Source of the DNA: an uncultured Caulobacterales bacterium
Lineage (GTDB): Bacteria > Pseudomonadota > Alphaproteobacteria > Caulobacterales > Caulobacteraceae
Assembly: GCA_903837135.1 (NCBI GenBank)
Contig: CAILTK010000020.1
Coordinates: 23,377 to 87,376, forward strand
DNA length: 64,000 bases
Reading direction: 5' to 3'
Under the pieces are notes generated by a model. The model ran no database searches. It was not told the DNA's origin and saw nothing but the letters and a program-made list of their open reading frames with translations. The stretch's first letter is position 1, and every line of letters starts with the position of its first letter. The position numbers and the translations under genes are program-made. Below, piece after piece: positions 18,400 to 27,340 of this stretch.

Positions 18400-19347
18400 T
18401 CAGGCGGCGGCGCAGGCCGACTTGGCGTGGACGGCGCGCGCCCGGCTCTTGACGGCGGCCGGCGCGGTCGGGGCGTAGCGGGTGTCGAATTCGCCGACCA
18501 CCGAGCAGGCCTCCTCGCGCCGGCCGAGCTGGGCCAGCGACTGCGACAGCTTCACCGTGGCGTCCGGCGCCCAGGCGGCCTTGGGCCAGCCCTTCAGGGC
18601 CTCGGCGTAGGCGCGGGCGGCTTCGCCGTAATCGGACTGGATGTACAGGGTCTCGCCCAGGCGGTAGCGCGCCTCCCTGCCCTTTGCTCCGGCGCCGTAG
18701 TGGGCGATGTAGTCCTGCCAGGCCTGGCCGGCGCCGGCGTAGTCGCCCTGCTCCTGCAGGGCCAGGGCGTTGCGATAGGAGGCGACTTCGGTGCTCGCGA
18801 CGGGCGGTCCGCCGAGCACGGTCTGGTCCTCCGCCTGCGCCCGGGCGGTGGCCTCCGAGGCCCCGCGGGGCGCCGGTCGGCCGCGCCGGTCCTCGGCCGC
18901 CGGCGGGTAGACCGGCTGGACCGCCGCCTGCGCCTGCGGCGCGGGCTGCGCTTCCAGCTTGGCCACCCGGTCGGTCAGGGCCTGCAGCTGGGCGCGCAGC
19001 TCGATCACCGAGTCGTGCGCCTGCTGGGCGTTGCGCCGCGCCTCGTCGAGGTCGTGGGCGCCCACCTCCACCTGGCCGGAGAGCCGGCGGACGGTCTGGT
19101 CCATGTCGTCGAGGCGCGACTGCAGGGCGGTGACCGCCGGGTCGGGACCGTCCGGCTTCACCACCACCGGCTGGCCGGTGTCGCGGCCCTGGAACACGAT
19201 CGAGCGGGTCTCGCGCAGCTGCTTCTCGATCCGGTCCAGACGGCGATCGGTGTCCGTCTGCTGGGCGCTTGCCGGAAGGGCGAGGGCCAGGCCCGAGAGC
19301 GCCAGGGCGGCGGCGGCGATCAGCCCCGCCCCGTTCGGTTTACGCAT
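18400..19347 (-). CDS. cpoB: Tol-Pal system protein CpoB (YbgF)
   Basis: The 315-residue periplasmic protein starts with a signal peptide (MRKPNGAGLIAAAALALSG to ASA-QQ, about residue 28), a coiled coil (DRRLDRIEKQLRET and LQSRLDDMDQTVRRL), a Pro/Gln-rich linker and C-terminal TPR repeats (SYRNALALQEQGDYAGAGQAW, YGEAARAYAEAL). It coordinates cell-wall synthesis with outer-membrane constriction via TolA. Last gene of the tol-pal operon, 3 bases after pal. Confidence 0.93.
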   Translation of the reverse strand: MRKPNGAGLIAAAALALSGLALALPASAQQTDTDRRLDRIEKQLRETRSIVFQGRDTGQPVVVKPDGPDPAVTALQSRLDDMDQTVRRLSGQVEVGAHDLDEARRNAQQAHDSVIELRAQLQALTDRVAKLEAQPAPQAQAAVQPVYPPAAEDRRGRPAPRGASEATARAQAEDQTVLGGPPVASTEVASYRNALALQEQGDYAGAGQAWQDYIAHYGAGAKGREARYRLGETLYIQSDYGEAARAYAEALKGWPKAAWAPDATVKLSQSLAQLGRREEACSVVGEFDTRYAPTAPAAVKSRARAVHAKSACAAA

Positions 19348-19350
19348 GGA

Positions 19351-19920
19351 TCAGTTTCCCGCGCCGGAGGTGAGGGCCGTGTGCCCGTTTCGGTTTTTGG
19401 CCATGGCGTCCTCGGACGAGCCGTCGTCCAGCGGGCGCTCCTTGCCGTAGGAGATGGTGGTGATGCGGGCCGCCGAGACGCCGTGCGCGATCAGATAGGT
19501 CTTGATGGAGTCGGCCCGGCGGGCGCCCAGGGCGAAGTTGTATTCGCGCGTGCCGCGCTCGTCGCAATTGCCTTCGATGCGCACGGCCACCTGCGGATAG
19601 CGCTGCAGCCAGGCCGCCTGCTTGTCGAGCACGCTCCGGCCGTCGTTTCGCACCGCGTACTGGTCGTAGTCGAAATAGACCCGGTCGCCGGCCGAGATGA
19701 CGAAATCCTGTGTCGAGCCCGGGATAGGCCCGGTCGGGCCGGACGCCACTTCGCGGGGCGGCGGGCGGGTGTCCGAAGGCGGGCCCGGCGTATAGCCAGG
19801 GGTGGAGGCCACGGGAGCAGGTTCGGGAGGCTTGGGATGGCTGGCGCAGGCGGAAAGCGCCGCGGCGGCGCCCAGGACGGCGGCGAACTTCAACGCGTTC
19901 GACGAAGTGATCAACGACAT
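19351..19920 (-). CDS. pal: peptidoglycan-associated lipoprotein Pal
   Basis: The 189-residue lipoprotein has a signal peptide with lipobox LSAC (lipidated C25), a Pro-rich linker and an OmpA-like domain beginning at about 65: VYFDYDQYAVRNDGRSVLDKQ, then VRIEGNCDERGTREYNFALGARRA, whose Asp and Arg bind peptidoglycan diaminopimelate. It anchors the outer membrane to the cell wall and is recruited by TolB. Followed by cpoB with 3 bases between. Confidence 0.97.
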   Translation of the reverse strand: MSLITSSNALKFAAVLGAAAALSACASHPKPPEPAPVASTPGYTPGPPSDTRPPPREVASGPTGPIPGSTQDFVISAGDRVYFDYDQYAVRNDGRSVLDKQAAWLQRYPQVAVRIEGNCDERGTREYNFALGARRADSIKTYLIAHGVSAARITTISYGKERPLDDGSSEDAMAKNRNGHTALTSGAGN

Positions 19921-19936
19921 GGGAAGGTTCCTTTCG

Positions 19937-21271
19937 TCACTTCAGCAGCGGGGACCAGGTCGGGTCGGTCGCCGGAAGATTATAGGGCGCGGGACGCAGG
20001 TTCTGACCGGACAGGTCGACGGTGTACAGCCGCGGCGCCGTGCCGTGCCCCGCCTCGCGCGAGAAGATCAGCACGCGCCCGTTCGGGGCCCAGGCCGGGC
20101 TCTCGTCGAGATAGGCGGTGGTCAGCGTCCGCTCGTCCGAGCCGTCGGGCTTCATCACGCCGATATGAAACTCGCCCCCCTGCTGGCGGGTGAAGGCGAT
20201 GAAGTCGCCCTTCGGACTCCACACCGGCGTGGTGTAGCGGCCCTGGCCGAACGAGATCCGGTGCACCCCGGAGCCGTCAAGGTTCATGACGTAGAGCTGA
20301 GGCGAGCCGCCGCGATCCGAATTGAACACCAGCTGGCGTCCATCCGGCGAGAACGAGGGCGAGGTGTCGATGGCCGCGTCGGTGGTCACCCGGGTCACCG
20401 CACGCGACTTCAGGTCCATCAGGTAGACGTCGGTATTGCCGTTGCGGTCGACCGAGAAGGCCACCTTCGACCCGTCCGGCGAGAACCGCGGCGAGAACAC
20501 CATGCCCTGGAAGCTGCCGAGGCTCTCCTGCCGGTTGGTCTCCAGGTCCAGGACATAGACCCGGGCGCTGTCGGCGCGGAGCGCCATGTAGGTGATCTGG
20601 TGGCCGTTGGGCGAAAAGCGCGGGGTCAGCACCAGATAGCTGCCCTCGGTCAGATAGCTCGGGTTGGCGCCGTCCTGATCCATGATCGCCAGGCGCTTGA
20701 CCTTGCTCTTGCGCGGGCCGCTCTCGGCGACGAACACGACCCGGGTGTCGAAATAGCCGTCCTGGCCGGTCATGGCCTTGTAGACCGCGTCAGCCACCTT
20801 GTGGGCGATGCGCCGCCAGTCCTCGCCGGTGGAGATGAACTGTTCGCCGATCAGCTGCTTGCCGCCGAAGGTGTCCCACAGGCGGAAGTCGACGCGCAGG
20901 CGGCCGTCGGGCTCGATGATGGCCCGGCCGTTGACCAGGGCCTGGGCGTTGATGGTCTTCCAGTCGTTGAAGCGCGGCGTCTCCTCGACGTTGAGGTCGC
21001 GCTGGATGAAGCTGTTGGGCGACAGGGGCTTGAAGAAGCCGGAGCGCTCGAGGTCGGCCGCGATCACGCGCGACACGTCGCCGCCGATCTGCTGGCTGCG
21101 CGGGTCGGCGCCGGTCATGGGCGGGATCGCGATCGGTATGGGCTGGATGACGCCCCGGTCGACGCTGATCTGCACCTGGGCGTGCACGGGCGGCGCACCC
21201 CCCAGCACGGACATGAACAGCGCGAGGGCGACGAACAGAACAGGCCGCATAGGCTGGCGATCTCCTTTCAT
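19937..21271 (-). CDS. tolB: Tol-Pal system beta-propeller protein TolB
   Basis: The 444-residue periplasmic protein begins with a signal peptide ([20 protein letters not shown], cleavage near VHA-QV), an N-terminal alpha/beta domain ([20 protein letters not shown]) and a six-bladed WD40-like propeller with repeated [17 protein letters not shown] and [18 protein letters not shown] units. It couples TolA to Pal during envelope constriction. It starts 88 bases after the tolA stop and ends 16 bases before pal. Confidence 0.97.
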   Translation of the reverse strand: MKGDRQPMRPVLFVALALFMSVLGGAPPVHAQVQISVDRGVIQPIPIAIPPMTGADPRSQQIGGDVSRVIAADLERSGFFKPLSPNSFIQRDLNVEETPRFNDWKTINAQALVNGRAIIEPDGRLRVDFRLWDTFGGKQLIGEQFISTGEDWRRIAHKVADAVYKAMTGQDGYFDTRVVFVAESGPRKSKVKRLAIMDQDGANPSYLTEGSYLVLTPRFSPNGHQITYMALRADSARVYVLDLETNRQESLGSFQGMVFSPRFSPDGSKVAFSVDRNGNTDVYLMDLKSRAVTRVTTDAAIDTSPSFSPDGRQLVFNSDRGGSPQLYVMNLDGSGVHRISFGQGRYTTPVWSPKGDFIAFTRQQGGEFHIGVMKPDGSDERTLTTAYLDESPAWAPNGRVLIFSREAGHGTAPRLYTVDLSGQNLRPAPYNLPATDPTWSPLLK

Positions 21272-21359
21272 GCCCGTCTAGCTGCTTCGAGATGCACTAG
21301 CGACAAAAACCAGGGCGAGCCTTGCCGACACAAAGGGGCGAAGGTTTGACGCCGGGAAC

Positions 21360-22223
21360 TCAACGGCTGTTTGCACAAGCCTTCTTCGTATCGAAGGTTG
21401 CAGTGACGTCTTTCCAGGCGGCGTAGCGATCGCGCGGCAGTTCTGAATAAGGGTCCCCGCGCACCACCGCCGCCAGGGCGCGGCGACTCAGGGCGACGGC
21501 CCCGGCCCCCTTGGCCTCGACGATGGGGCGGTCGAGCAACTCCGGCGGCCCGGTCAGCCGGCCGTCCGGCGCCAGGTGGAACGCCACCCGGAATTTCAGC
21601 TCCTGGGAATCGTCGATGCCGCAGTTCAGGCCCCACAGGCGACTGAGCTTGTCCACCAGGGCGCCGGTTTCGTCGTTGGACAGGCGGCTGACGGGGCTTT
21701 GGACCGGCGCGGCGGCGGATCGGGGCGGGCCGCGTACGCCGGTCGTCCTGGGCAGGGAGGCGGCCAGCGAGGCCAGATCCAGCGGCTTGCTCGAGGGGCG
21801 CGCGGTCTTGTCCGGCTGCGGCTTGGCTTGGGGCAGGGAGTTGGCCAGGGCGCCCAGGTCGAGCGGCTTGCTCTGGGTCATGGCCGGCCTCTGGAGCTTG
21901 GCCGGCGCCGGAGTGGGCGGCGGCGGCGCGGGCTTGGGGACCGGCGCAGGGGCAGGAACCGGCTTTGGCGCCGGAACCGGCTTTGGCGGCGGGGCCGGCT
22001 GGGGCGCGGGAACCGGCTCCGGCGTGGTTTCGGGGACGGGCTCGGGCGCCACGGTGGGCGCCGCCGGCGGCTCAGGCGGCGCGTGCGAAACGATGGTGAT
22101 CGGCACCGAGTTCACCAGCGGGATCGGCTTGGACCAGAACGGCAGGGTGATCAGGCCCGCGCCCAGCACCACGACGTGCAGCAGGACGGCGCCGACAAAG
22201 GCCGGGACGCGGTTCTCCGGCAC
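21360..22223 (-). CDS. tolA: cell envelope integrity protein TolA
   Basis: The 287-residue protein has one N-terminal membrane helix (AFVGAVLLHVVVLGAGLITL, residues 9-28), then a Pro-rich linker (about residues 50-110) in place of the Ala/Lys helix of E. coli TolA. A duplicated motif, SKPLDLGALANSLP and SKPLDLASLAASLP, lies in residues 116-160. The C-terminal domain (from about 190) carries WGLNCGID and the end KKACANSR, with two Cys that could form the TolA disulfide. It links the TolQR motor to TolB and Pal. Confidence 0.9.
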   Translation of the reverse strand: MPENRVPAFVGAVLLHVVVLGAGLITLPFWSKPIPLVNSVPITIVSHAPPEPPAAPTVAPEPVPETTPEPVPAPQPAPPPKPVPAPKPVPAPAPVPKPAPPPPTPAPAKLQRPAMTQSKPLDLGALANSLPQAKPQPDKTARPSSKPLDLASLAASLPRTTGVRGPPRSAAAPVQSPVSRLSNDETGALVDKLSRLWGLNCGIDDSQELKFRVAFHLAPDGRLTGPPELLDRPIVEAKGAGAVALSRRALAAVVRGDPYSELPRDRYAAWKDVTATFDTKKACANSR

Positions 22224-22228
22224 GGGGA

Positions 22229-22717
22229 TCAGTCTCCCGCCGGCGCGACCGGTACGGGCTTCTCGTCCGGCGCGCCGGTGTCGGTGATCAGGTCGATCTT
22301 GGTGAAGCCCGAGGTCGACAGCCGCGCCATCACCTGCGCCACATAGGTATAGGGCGCCGCGCCGTCGGCGCGCACATAGATCGGCCGGTCCAGTCCGTCC
22401 CCGGCCAGGGCCTTCAGCCGGACCGACAGCTCGTCGAGGGCGATCGGCGTCTCCTGGATGAACACCCCCCCGTCGCGGCGGATGGTCAGCGTCAGCGGCT
22501 GGCGCTCGTCGTTGACGGCGGCGGCCTCGGTCTTGGGCAGATCCACCGGCACGCCCACGGTGAGCAGGGGGGCGGAGATCATGAAGATGATCAGGAGCAC
22601 CAGCATGACGTCCACCAGCGGCGTGACGTTGATCTCCGACAGGGCGCCGCGCCGGCCGCGCCGCCGCCGCCGGCCGCGCCCGCGGGTCGAGAAGGCGTCG
22701 CCGGACGACAGGGCCAT
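22229..22717 (-). CDS. tolR: Tol-Pal motor subunit TolR
   Basis: The 162-residue ExbD/TolR protein has an Arg-rich cytoplasmic N terminus, a membrane helix [20 protein letters not shown] with the proton-coupling D36, and a periplasmic domain ([32 protein letters not shown]). It uses the proton motive force with TolQ to energise TolA. One base separates it from the tolQ stop and five from the tolA start. Confidence 0.97.
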   Translation of the reverse strand: MALSSGDAFSTRGRGRRRRRGRRGALSEINVTPLVDVMLVLLIIFMISAPLLTVGVPVDLPKTEAAAVNDERQPLTLTIRRDGGVFIQETPIALDELSVRLKALAGDGLDRPIYVRADGAAPYTYVAQVMARLSTSGFTKIDLITDTGAPDEKPVPVAPAGD

Positions 22718-22718
22718 G

Positions 22719-23402
22719 TCAGGCCGCTCCGCCGAGGCGCCGGGCCACCGCCGCGGCGAGGTCGTCGGCGAAGCTCTCCATCCGGCCGGTGAACTTGCCG
22801 GCGTCGGTCGAGAACTTGTTGTAGGCGATATAGGCCGGGATGGCGGCGGCCAGGCCGATGGCGGTGGCGAACAGGGCCTGGGCGATCGACGGCGCCACCA
22901 CCGACAGATTGGTGTTCTTCTGGATGGCGATGGCCTGGAAGGCGGTCATGATCCCCCACACCGTGCCGAACAGGCCGACGAAGGGCGAGGCGGTGGCGAC
23001 GATGGCCAGCGAGCCCAGCCCGTCCTCCACCCGCTGCGCCTCCCGCGCCACGGTGGAATCGAGCGAGCGGTCGATCCGCTGGGTGAGGAGGGCGATCTGG
23101 GTATCGCTGAGCCCGGCCCGCCGGGCCTCGCGCCATTCGCGCATGGCCGCCTGCAGCATGCGCGGCAGGGGCTGGCGCGGATTTTCGCCGGCGCCCTGAG
23201 CGATGTCTTCGAGCGACCGGCCCGAGGCCACCTGGTCCTCGAACTTGTCGGCCTCGCGGTTCAGGGCGGCGAAGCGGAAGGTCTTGTCGATGATGATGGT
23301 CCACGACCACAGCGACGCCAGCGCCAGCCCGATCATCACCAGCCGCACGACCCAGTCGGCGCGCAGGAAGGTTGCGACGATGGAGAAGTTGTCGGCGTTC
23401 AT
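22719..23402 (-). CDS. tolQ: Tol-Pal motor subunit TolQ
   Basis: The 227-residue MotA/TolQ/ExbB-type protein has three membrane helices (about 17-38, 127-150 and 163-185) and the conserved [19 protein letters not shown] and [26 protein letters not shown] segments, which hold the TolR-binding pore residues. It starts the tol operon. The ybgC thioesterase that usually precedes it is absent; pyrF lies 64 bases upstream on the same strand. Confidence 0.97.
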   Translation of the reverse strand: MNADNFSIVATFLRADWVVRLVMIGLALASLWSWTIIIDKTFRFAALNREADKFEDQVASGRSLEDIAQGAGENPRQPLPRMLQAAMREWREARRAGLSDTQIALLTQRIDRSLDSTVAREAQRVEDGLGSLAIVATASPFVGLFGTVWGIMTAFQAIAIQKNTNLSVVAPSIAQALFATAIGLAAAIPAYIAYNKFSTDAGKFTGRMESFADDLAAAVARRLGGAA

Positions 23403-23466
23403 CAGGCCTCCGGGCGCGGGTCGCCTTCGTCCTATCGCAGACCGGGCGCCGAAACTATGGCGCCGC

Positions 23467-24174
23467 TCACACCAGCGCCGGAACCGCCCGGTCCATCTCG
23501 TCGGTGATGCGCTCCACCGCGCCGCGGGGATCGTTGGCGGCGGTGATGGGGCGGCCGACCACGAGGTGGGTGGCGCCGGCGGCGAGGGCTTCGGCGGGGG
23601 TCAGGGCGCGGGCCTGGTCGTCGGCCTTGGCCCAGCCGGGACGCACGCCGGGGGTCACCACCAGGAAGCCCTTGCCGGCGACGCGGCGGGCGAGGGCCGC
23701 CTCGTGCGGGCTCGCCACCACGCCGTCGAGCCCGGCGTCGACCGCCTGGCGGACGCGGCGCTCGACCAGGGCCTCGACGCCGAGGCCATAGCCCAGGTCC
23801 TTCAGGTCCTCGTCGGTCAGGCTGGTCAGCACGGTGACGCCGAGGATGCGCATGTAGCCGGCGCCGGCGCGGCCGCGCACGGCCGCCCGCATCACCTGCG
23901 GCTCGGCGTGCACGGTCAGGAGGTCGGCCGCGCCGCTGGCGGCGACGGCGGCGGCGGCCTTCTCCACCGTCGCGCCGATGTCGTGCAGCTTCCAGTCCAG
24001 GAACACTTGCCGGCCGCGCCGCTTCAGGTCCTTGGCCATGGCCATCCCGTCGCCGGCCAGGAGCTGCAGGCCGATCTTGTAGAAGCCGACGCTGTCGCCC
24101 AGCCGCTCGACCACGGCTTCGGCGTCGCCGCGCGTGGGCACGTCGAGGGCGACGATCAGGCGGGGATCAGCCAT
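23467..24174 (-). CDS. pyrF: orotidine-5'-phosphate decarboxylase
   Basis: The 235-residue TIM-barrel enzyme starts at ATG 24174 (MADPRLIVALDVPT); longer frames upstream are low-complexity and not credible. The catalytic array DxKxxD is present as FLDWKLHDIGATV, and phosphate-loop GVRPGWAKADDQAR and VGRPITAANDP follow. It converts OMP to UMP in pyrimidine synthesis. It shares direction with the tol operon and may be co-transcribed. Confidence 0.96.
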   Translation of the reverse strand: MADPRLIVALDVPTRGDAEAVVERLGDSVGFYKIGLQLLAGDGMAMAKDLKRRGRQVFLDWKLHDIGATVEKAAAAVAASGAADLLTVHAEPQVMRAAVRGRAGAGYMRILGVTVLTSLTDEDLKDLGYGLGVEALVERRVRQAVDAGLDGVVASPHEAALARRVAGKGFLVVTPGVRPGWAKADDQARALTPAEALAAGATHLVVGRPITAANDPRGAVERITDEMDRAVPALV

Positions 24175-24259
24175 GCGGGGTCTCCGGTGTGGCGGCGCGG
24201 GCGTCGAGCGGGCATAAGGCTCGGCGCGCGGGCAGGACGAATTGGGCTGAGCGGGAATC

Positions 24260-24952
24260 ATGGGTGTCGCCGACCTGGCGGTCAACTTCTTTGTGGCGCT
24301 GTTCGCCCTGATCGACCCGGTGGGCAACATCCCCCTGTTCGCGGCGGCGACGGTGGGCATAGCCGAGGCCCCGCGCCGGCGCATCGCCGTCTATATCGCC
24401 TTGTTCGCCTTCGTTTTTCTGAGCGTGTTCTATTTCACCGGCGTCGGCGTGCTGCAGTATTTCGGCATCTCCATGCCGGCGTTCCGCATCGCCGGCGGGG
24501 TCATGCTGTTCCTTTTGGGCCTGGAGATGGCCCGCGACGACTTCACCGCCAAGTTCGAGCCCGCCGCGGGTCCGGCCGAGGCCGAGGCGATCAAGAATCC
24601 GGGCCGCTACGCCCGGAAGCACTTCGAGCGGCTGATCGTGCCCTTCGGCACGCCGCTGCTGATCGGGCCGGGCGCCATCTCCACGGTGATCATCTTCGCC
24701 GCCGAGACCGCGCGGCTCGGCTGGAAGGGCCGGGCGGCCGGGATGGGCGCCATCGCCGCCATCTCGGTCACGGTGATGATCGCCTTTCTGCTGTCGGGCC
24801 TGATCTCTCGGGCGCTCGGCAAGATCGGCATGACCGTGGTGGTGCGGGTGCTGGGACTGATCCTGTGCGCCCTGGCGGTGCAGTTCATCATCGTCGGCCT
24901 GGCCGACGCCACCGGCGGCATCATCCGGGCGAAGGCGGCGCACCCGTACTGA
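24260..24952 (+). CDS. MarC family integral membrane protein
   Basis: The 230-residue protein has six hydrophobic helices and the family hallmarks NFFVALFALIDPVGNIPLF (residues 9-27) and LIVPFGTPLLIGPGAIST (about 125-142), which form the two inverted halves. The family is membrane bound; the original multiple-antibiotic-resistance role is disputed and the transported substrate is unknown. Its C-terminal 32 bases overlap the end of the convergent queG gene (24921-24952). Confidence 0.9.
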   Translation: MGVADLAVNFFVALFALIDPVGNIPLFAAATVGIAEAPRRRIAVYIALFAFVFLSVFYFTGVGVLQYFGISMPAFRIAGGVMLFLLGLEMARDDFTAKFEPAAGPAEAEAIKNPGRYARKHFERLIVPFGTPLLIGPGAISTVIIFAAETARLGWKGRAAGMGAIAAISVTVMIAFLLSGLISRALGKIGMTVVVRVLGLILCALAVQFIIVGLADATGGIIRAKAAHPY

Positions 24953-25973
24953 GGCGTTCCAGGGCCCAGGCGGCGGCGTCGGCCACCACCGGGTCGGCGC
25001 TCGCCAGGTGCGGCCGCGCCGCCGCGGCCAGGGCCGGATCGCCGCTATTGCCGATGGCGTAGAGCACGTTGCGCAGGAACCGGTTCACGCCGATCCGCTT
25101 GACCGGCGACCCGGCGAACAGGGCGCGAAAGCCGGCGTCGTCGAGGGCGGCGAGGTCGGCCAGGCCCGGCTTGCGCAGGGCGTCCCGCGCCCGCAGCCGC
25201 TGTTCGTGCGCCGTTTGGGCGAACTTGTTCCAGGGGCAGACCGCCAGACAGTCGTCGCAGCCGTAGACCCGGTTGCCCATCGCGCGCCGGAAAGCCTCAG
25301 GCCAGGCGCCGGCGAACTCGATGGTCAGGTAGGACAGGCATTTGCGCGCATCGAGCTGGTAGGGCGCGGGAAAGGCGCCGGTCGGGCAGACGTCGAGACA
25401 GGCGTGGCAGGAGCCGCAGCTTCCCGGGTCCGGCGCGTCGGCGGGGAGCTCCAGCGTGGTCAGGATCGCGCCCAGGAACAGCCAGGATCCGAACGTCCGC
25501 GACACCAGATTGGTGTGCTTGCCCTGCCAGCCGAGTCCGGCCGCCTCGGCCAGCGGCTTCTCCATCAAAGGCGCGGTGTCGACGAACACCTTCACCTCGC
25601 CGCCGAAGCGGGAGACCACGAATCCGGCCAGGGTCTTGAGCCGCCCCTTGATCAGCGCGTGATAGTCGTCGCCCTGGGCGTAGACCGAGATGGCCGCGCG
25701 GTCCCTGGCCTCGAGTTGGACCAGCGGGTCGGCGTCCGGCCCATAGTTCATGCCGAGCACGATGGCCGAGCGCGCCTCGGACCACAGGCCGGACGGATGG
25801 GCGCGGCGCGGCAGGGTGGTCTGCATCCATGCCATCTCGCCGTGGCGGCCTTCGGCGACGAATTGGTGCAGATGCGCGGACGCCGGCCAGGCCGCGCCGA
25901 CCGGGGCGAAGCCGGCGGCGTCGAAGCCCAGCGCCAGGGCGCGCGCGCGGATGGCGGAACGGGGATCCTTCAC
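24921..25973 (-). CDS. queG: epoxyqueuosine reductase
   Basis: The 350-residue cobalamin- and Fe-S-dependent enzyme makes the last step of queuosine synthesis in tRNA. The two [4Fe-4S] cluster motifs are complete: CGSCHACLDVCPTGAF and YGCDDCLAVCPWNKFA. The GWQGKHTNLVSRTFGSWLFLG substrate segment and a C-terminal helical repeat domain (LRNVLYAIGNSGDP) are present. It is near the usual 350-380 residues. Its end is nested with the 3' end of the convergent marC gene. Confidence 0.95.
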   Translation of the reverse strand: MKDPRSAIRARALALGFDAAGFAPVGAAWPASAHLHQFVAEGRHGEMAWMQTTLPRRAHPSGLWSEARSAIVLGMNYGPDADPLVQLEARDRAAISVYAQGDDYHALIKGRLKTLAGFVVSRFGGEVKVFVDTAPLMEKPLAEAAGLGWQGKHTNLVSRTFGSWLFLGAILTTLELPADAPDPGSCGSCHACLDVCPTGAFPAPYQLDARKCLSYLTIEFAGAWPEAFRRAMGNRVYGCDDCLAVCPWNKFAQTAHEQRLRARDALRKPGLADLAALDDAGFRALFAGSPVKRIGVNRFLRNVLYAIGNSGDPALAAAARPHLASADPVVADAAAWALERLSTGAPPSPG

Positions 25974-26016
25974 CCCGCCGTCATAGCCGGTTAGGCCCAG
26001 GCTCGGTAATGGGGGC

Positions 26017-26703
26017 TCAGAAATCCAGGTCGTCGTAGTGGGCGGCCGGCGGCAGGCCGGCGAACCGGTCGGCCAGCAGCGGGCGAAAGCAGGGCCGCGA
26101 CTTCACCCGCACATACCATTGCTTGGCCACCGTGAAGTCCTCCCACGGGACCTCGCCCATATAGTCGATCACGCTGAGGTGGGCGGAGGCGGCGATGTCC
26201 GCCAGACCGAAGCTGGCGCCCGTCAGCCAGTCGCGGCTCGCCAACAGCGCCTCCAGCATCCGCAGATGCTGGCGCAGGGCCTCGCGCCCCCGCCGCAGCG
26301 CCGCCAGCTCGGGCGCGCCGAGGCCCAGGAGCCGCTTCTCCATCTTCTCATGCAGCAGAAAGCCGTTCACCTCGTCGTTGAACTTGCGGTCGAACCAGGC
26401 CAGCAGGCGGCGGGCCTCGGCGCGGCCCTGGGCGTCGTCGGGCAGCAGGGCGTAGTCGGGATGGCGCTCCTCCAGATGCTCGAGGATGGCGCGGCTGTCG
26501 CACACCACGGTCTTGATCGCGCCGCGCGTCTCCACCAGCACGGGCGGCAGGCCGGAGGGATTCAGGGCCGCCAGCCGCTCCGGCCGCTCCCAATAGCGCT
26601 CGACCGCCTCGGTGAACGGCAGCTTCTTTTCGCCCAGCGCCAGGCGCACCTGGCGGGAGGCGGGGTCGAGCGGGAAATGGATCAGGGTGCGTTCGACGGA
26701 CAT
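26017..26703 (-). CDS. glutathione S-transferase family protein
   Basis: The 228-residue protein has the thioredoxin-like N-terminal domain (TLIHFPLDPASRQVRLALGEKKLPFTE, then LNPSGLPPVLVE and CDSRAILEHLEERHPD, the glutathione-binding cis-Pro and SxAI) and an all-helical C-terminal domain (GASFGLADIAASAHLSVIDYMG). It probably conjugates or isomerises electrophiles with glutathione. The visible arrangement gives no operon partner; the 190-base upstream gap separates it from a divergent secreted-protein gene. Confidence 0.88.
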   Translation of the reverse strand: MSVERTLIHFPLDPASRQVRLALGEKKLPFTEAVERYWERPERLAALNPSGLPPVLVETRGAIKTVVCDSRAILEHLEERHPDYALLPDDAQGRAEARRLLAWFDRKFNDEVNGFLLHEKMEKRLLGLGAPELAALRRGREALRQHLRMLEALLASRDWLTGASFGLADIAASAHLSVIDYMGEVPWEDFTVAKQWYVRVKSRPCFRPLLADRFAGLPPAAHYDDLDF

Positions 26704-26894
26704 GGTTCGGATGCGTGGGGCCGATCAGGCCTAGGCCGCAACCGTTAAGCGGCCGTTTACCGTGGTCAAGCGTGAGAAAATCCTCTACCTTGCGGCGATT
26801 ATCCGCTGCGGCGGGTGGACAGATGTTCTTGTTTTGTTCATGATCTCCTCGCTCGGCGGCGTCACGGGGGCGCGGCCGCATGGGAGAGAACTCA

Positions 26895-27125
26895 ATGCGT
26901 AAGTTGATCCTCGCGGCGGTCGCCGCGACGCTTCTGGCCGGCCCGGCCCTCGCCGCTGCGTCCGGCGACGGCCCCAGCCTGAAATCCTGTTCGGCCAAAT
27001 GGAAGGGCTTCAGCGCCGCCGAAAAGGACGCCTACAAGGCCAAGTCGGTGGGCAAGACCAGCAGCAAGACCGGCCGAAAGCTGTCAGGCTACAATGTGTT
27101 CACCTCCGAGTGCATGAAGAAGTGA
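26895..27125 (+). CDS. small secreted protein with C-x40-C domain
   Basis: The 76-residue protein begins at ATG 26895 (an alternative ATG at 26880 adds five residues). The signal peptide MRKLILAAVAATLLAGPALA is clear. The mature part has two Cys, C32 and C73, bracketing the conserved W-x2-FSAAEKDAY-x-AK and GRKLSGYNVFTSEC stretches, so a disulfide is likely. The next gene encodes a longer relative with the same end. I do not recognise a named family. Periplasmic, function unknown. Confidence 0.75.
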   Translation: MRKLILAAVAATLLAGPALAAASGDGPSLKSCSAKWKGFSAAEKDAYKAKSVGKTSSKTGRKLSGYNVFTSECMKK

Positions 27126-27165
27126 GCGTCCGGTCGGGCCGGGGCCTGCCGCGTATCGGCGCTCC

Positions 27166-27201
27166 GGCCTGACTCTTGTTTGGCCTGACCCCTGTTCGGC
27201 C
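27166..27201. repeat. 16-base tandem repeat, two copies and a stub
   Basis: Two near-identical 16-base units (GGCCTGACTCTTGTTT at 27166-27181 and GGCCTGACCCCTGTTC at 27182-27197) are followed by a GGCC stub. They lie in the 215-base gap between the two secreted paralogues; role unknown. Confidence 0.6.
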
Positions 27202-27340
27202 AGGGATGCGGCGCGATCGACCCGCCGCATGATGAACCTTAGCTTTCGTCAATTTATGTCCCCTGGCATGGACGGGCGACGGGGCTGAGGCCAAGCTCTC
27301 CCCACCGCACCCGTGAGGCGCGGCTCAACGGGAGACCTCC

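Noticed and set aside
26745..26759. CtrA-like site TTAA-N7-TTTA between the GST gene and the first secreted paralogue
   Set aside because: One mismatch and no clear promoter next to it; kept only as a weak possibility.
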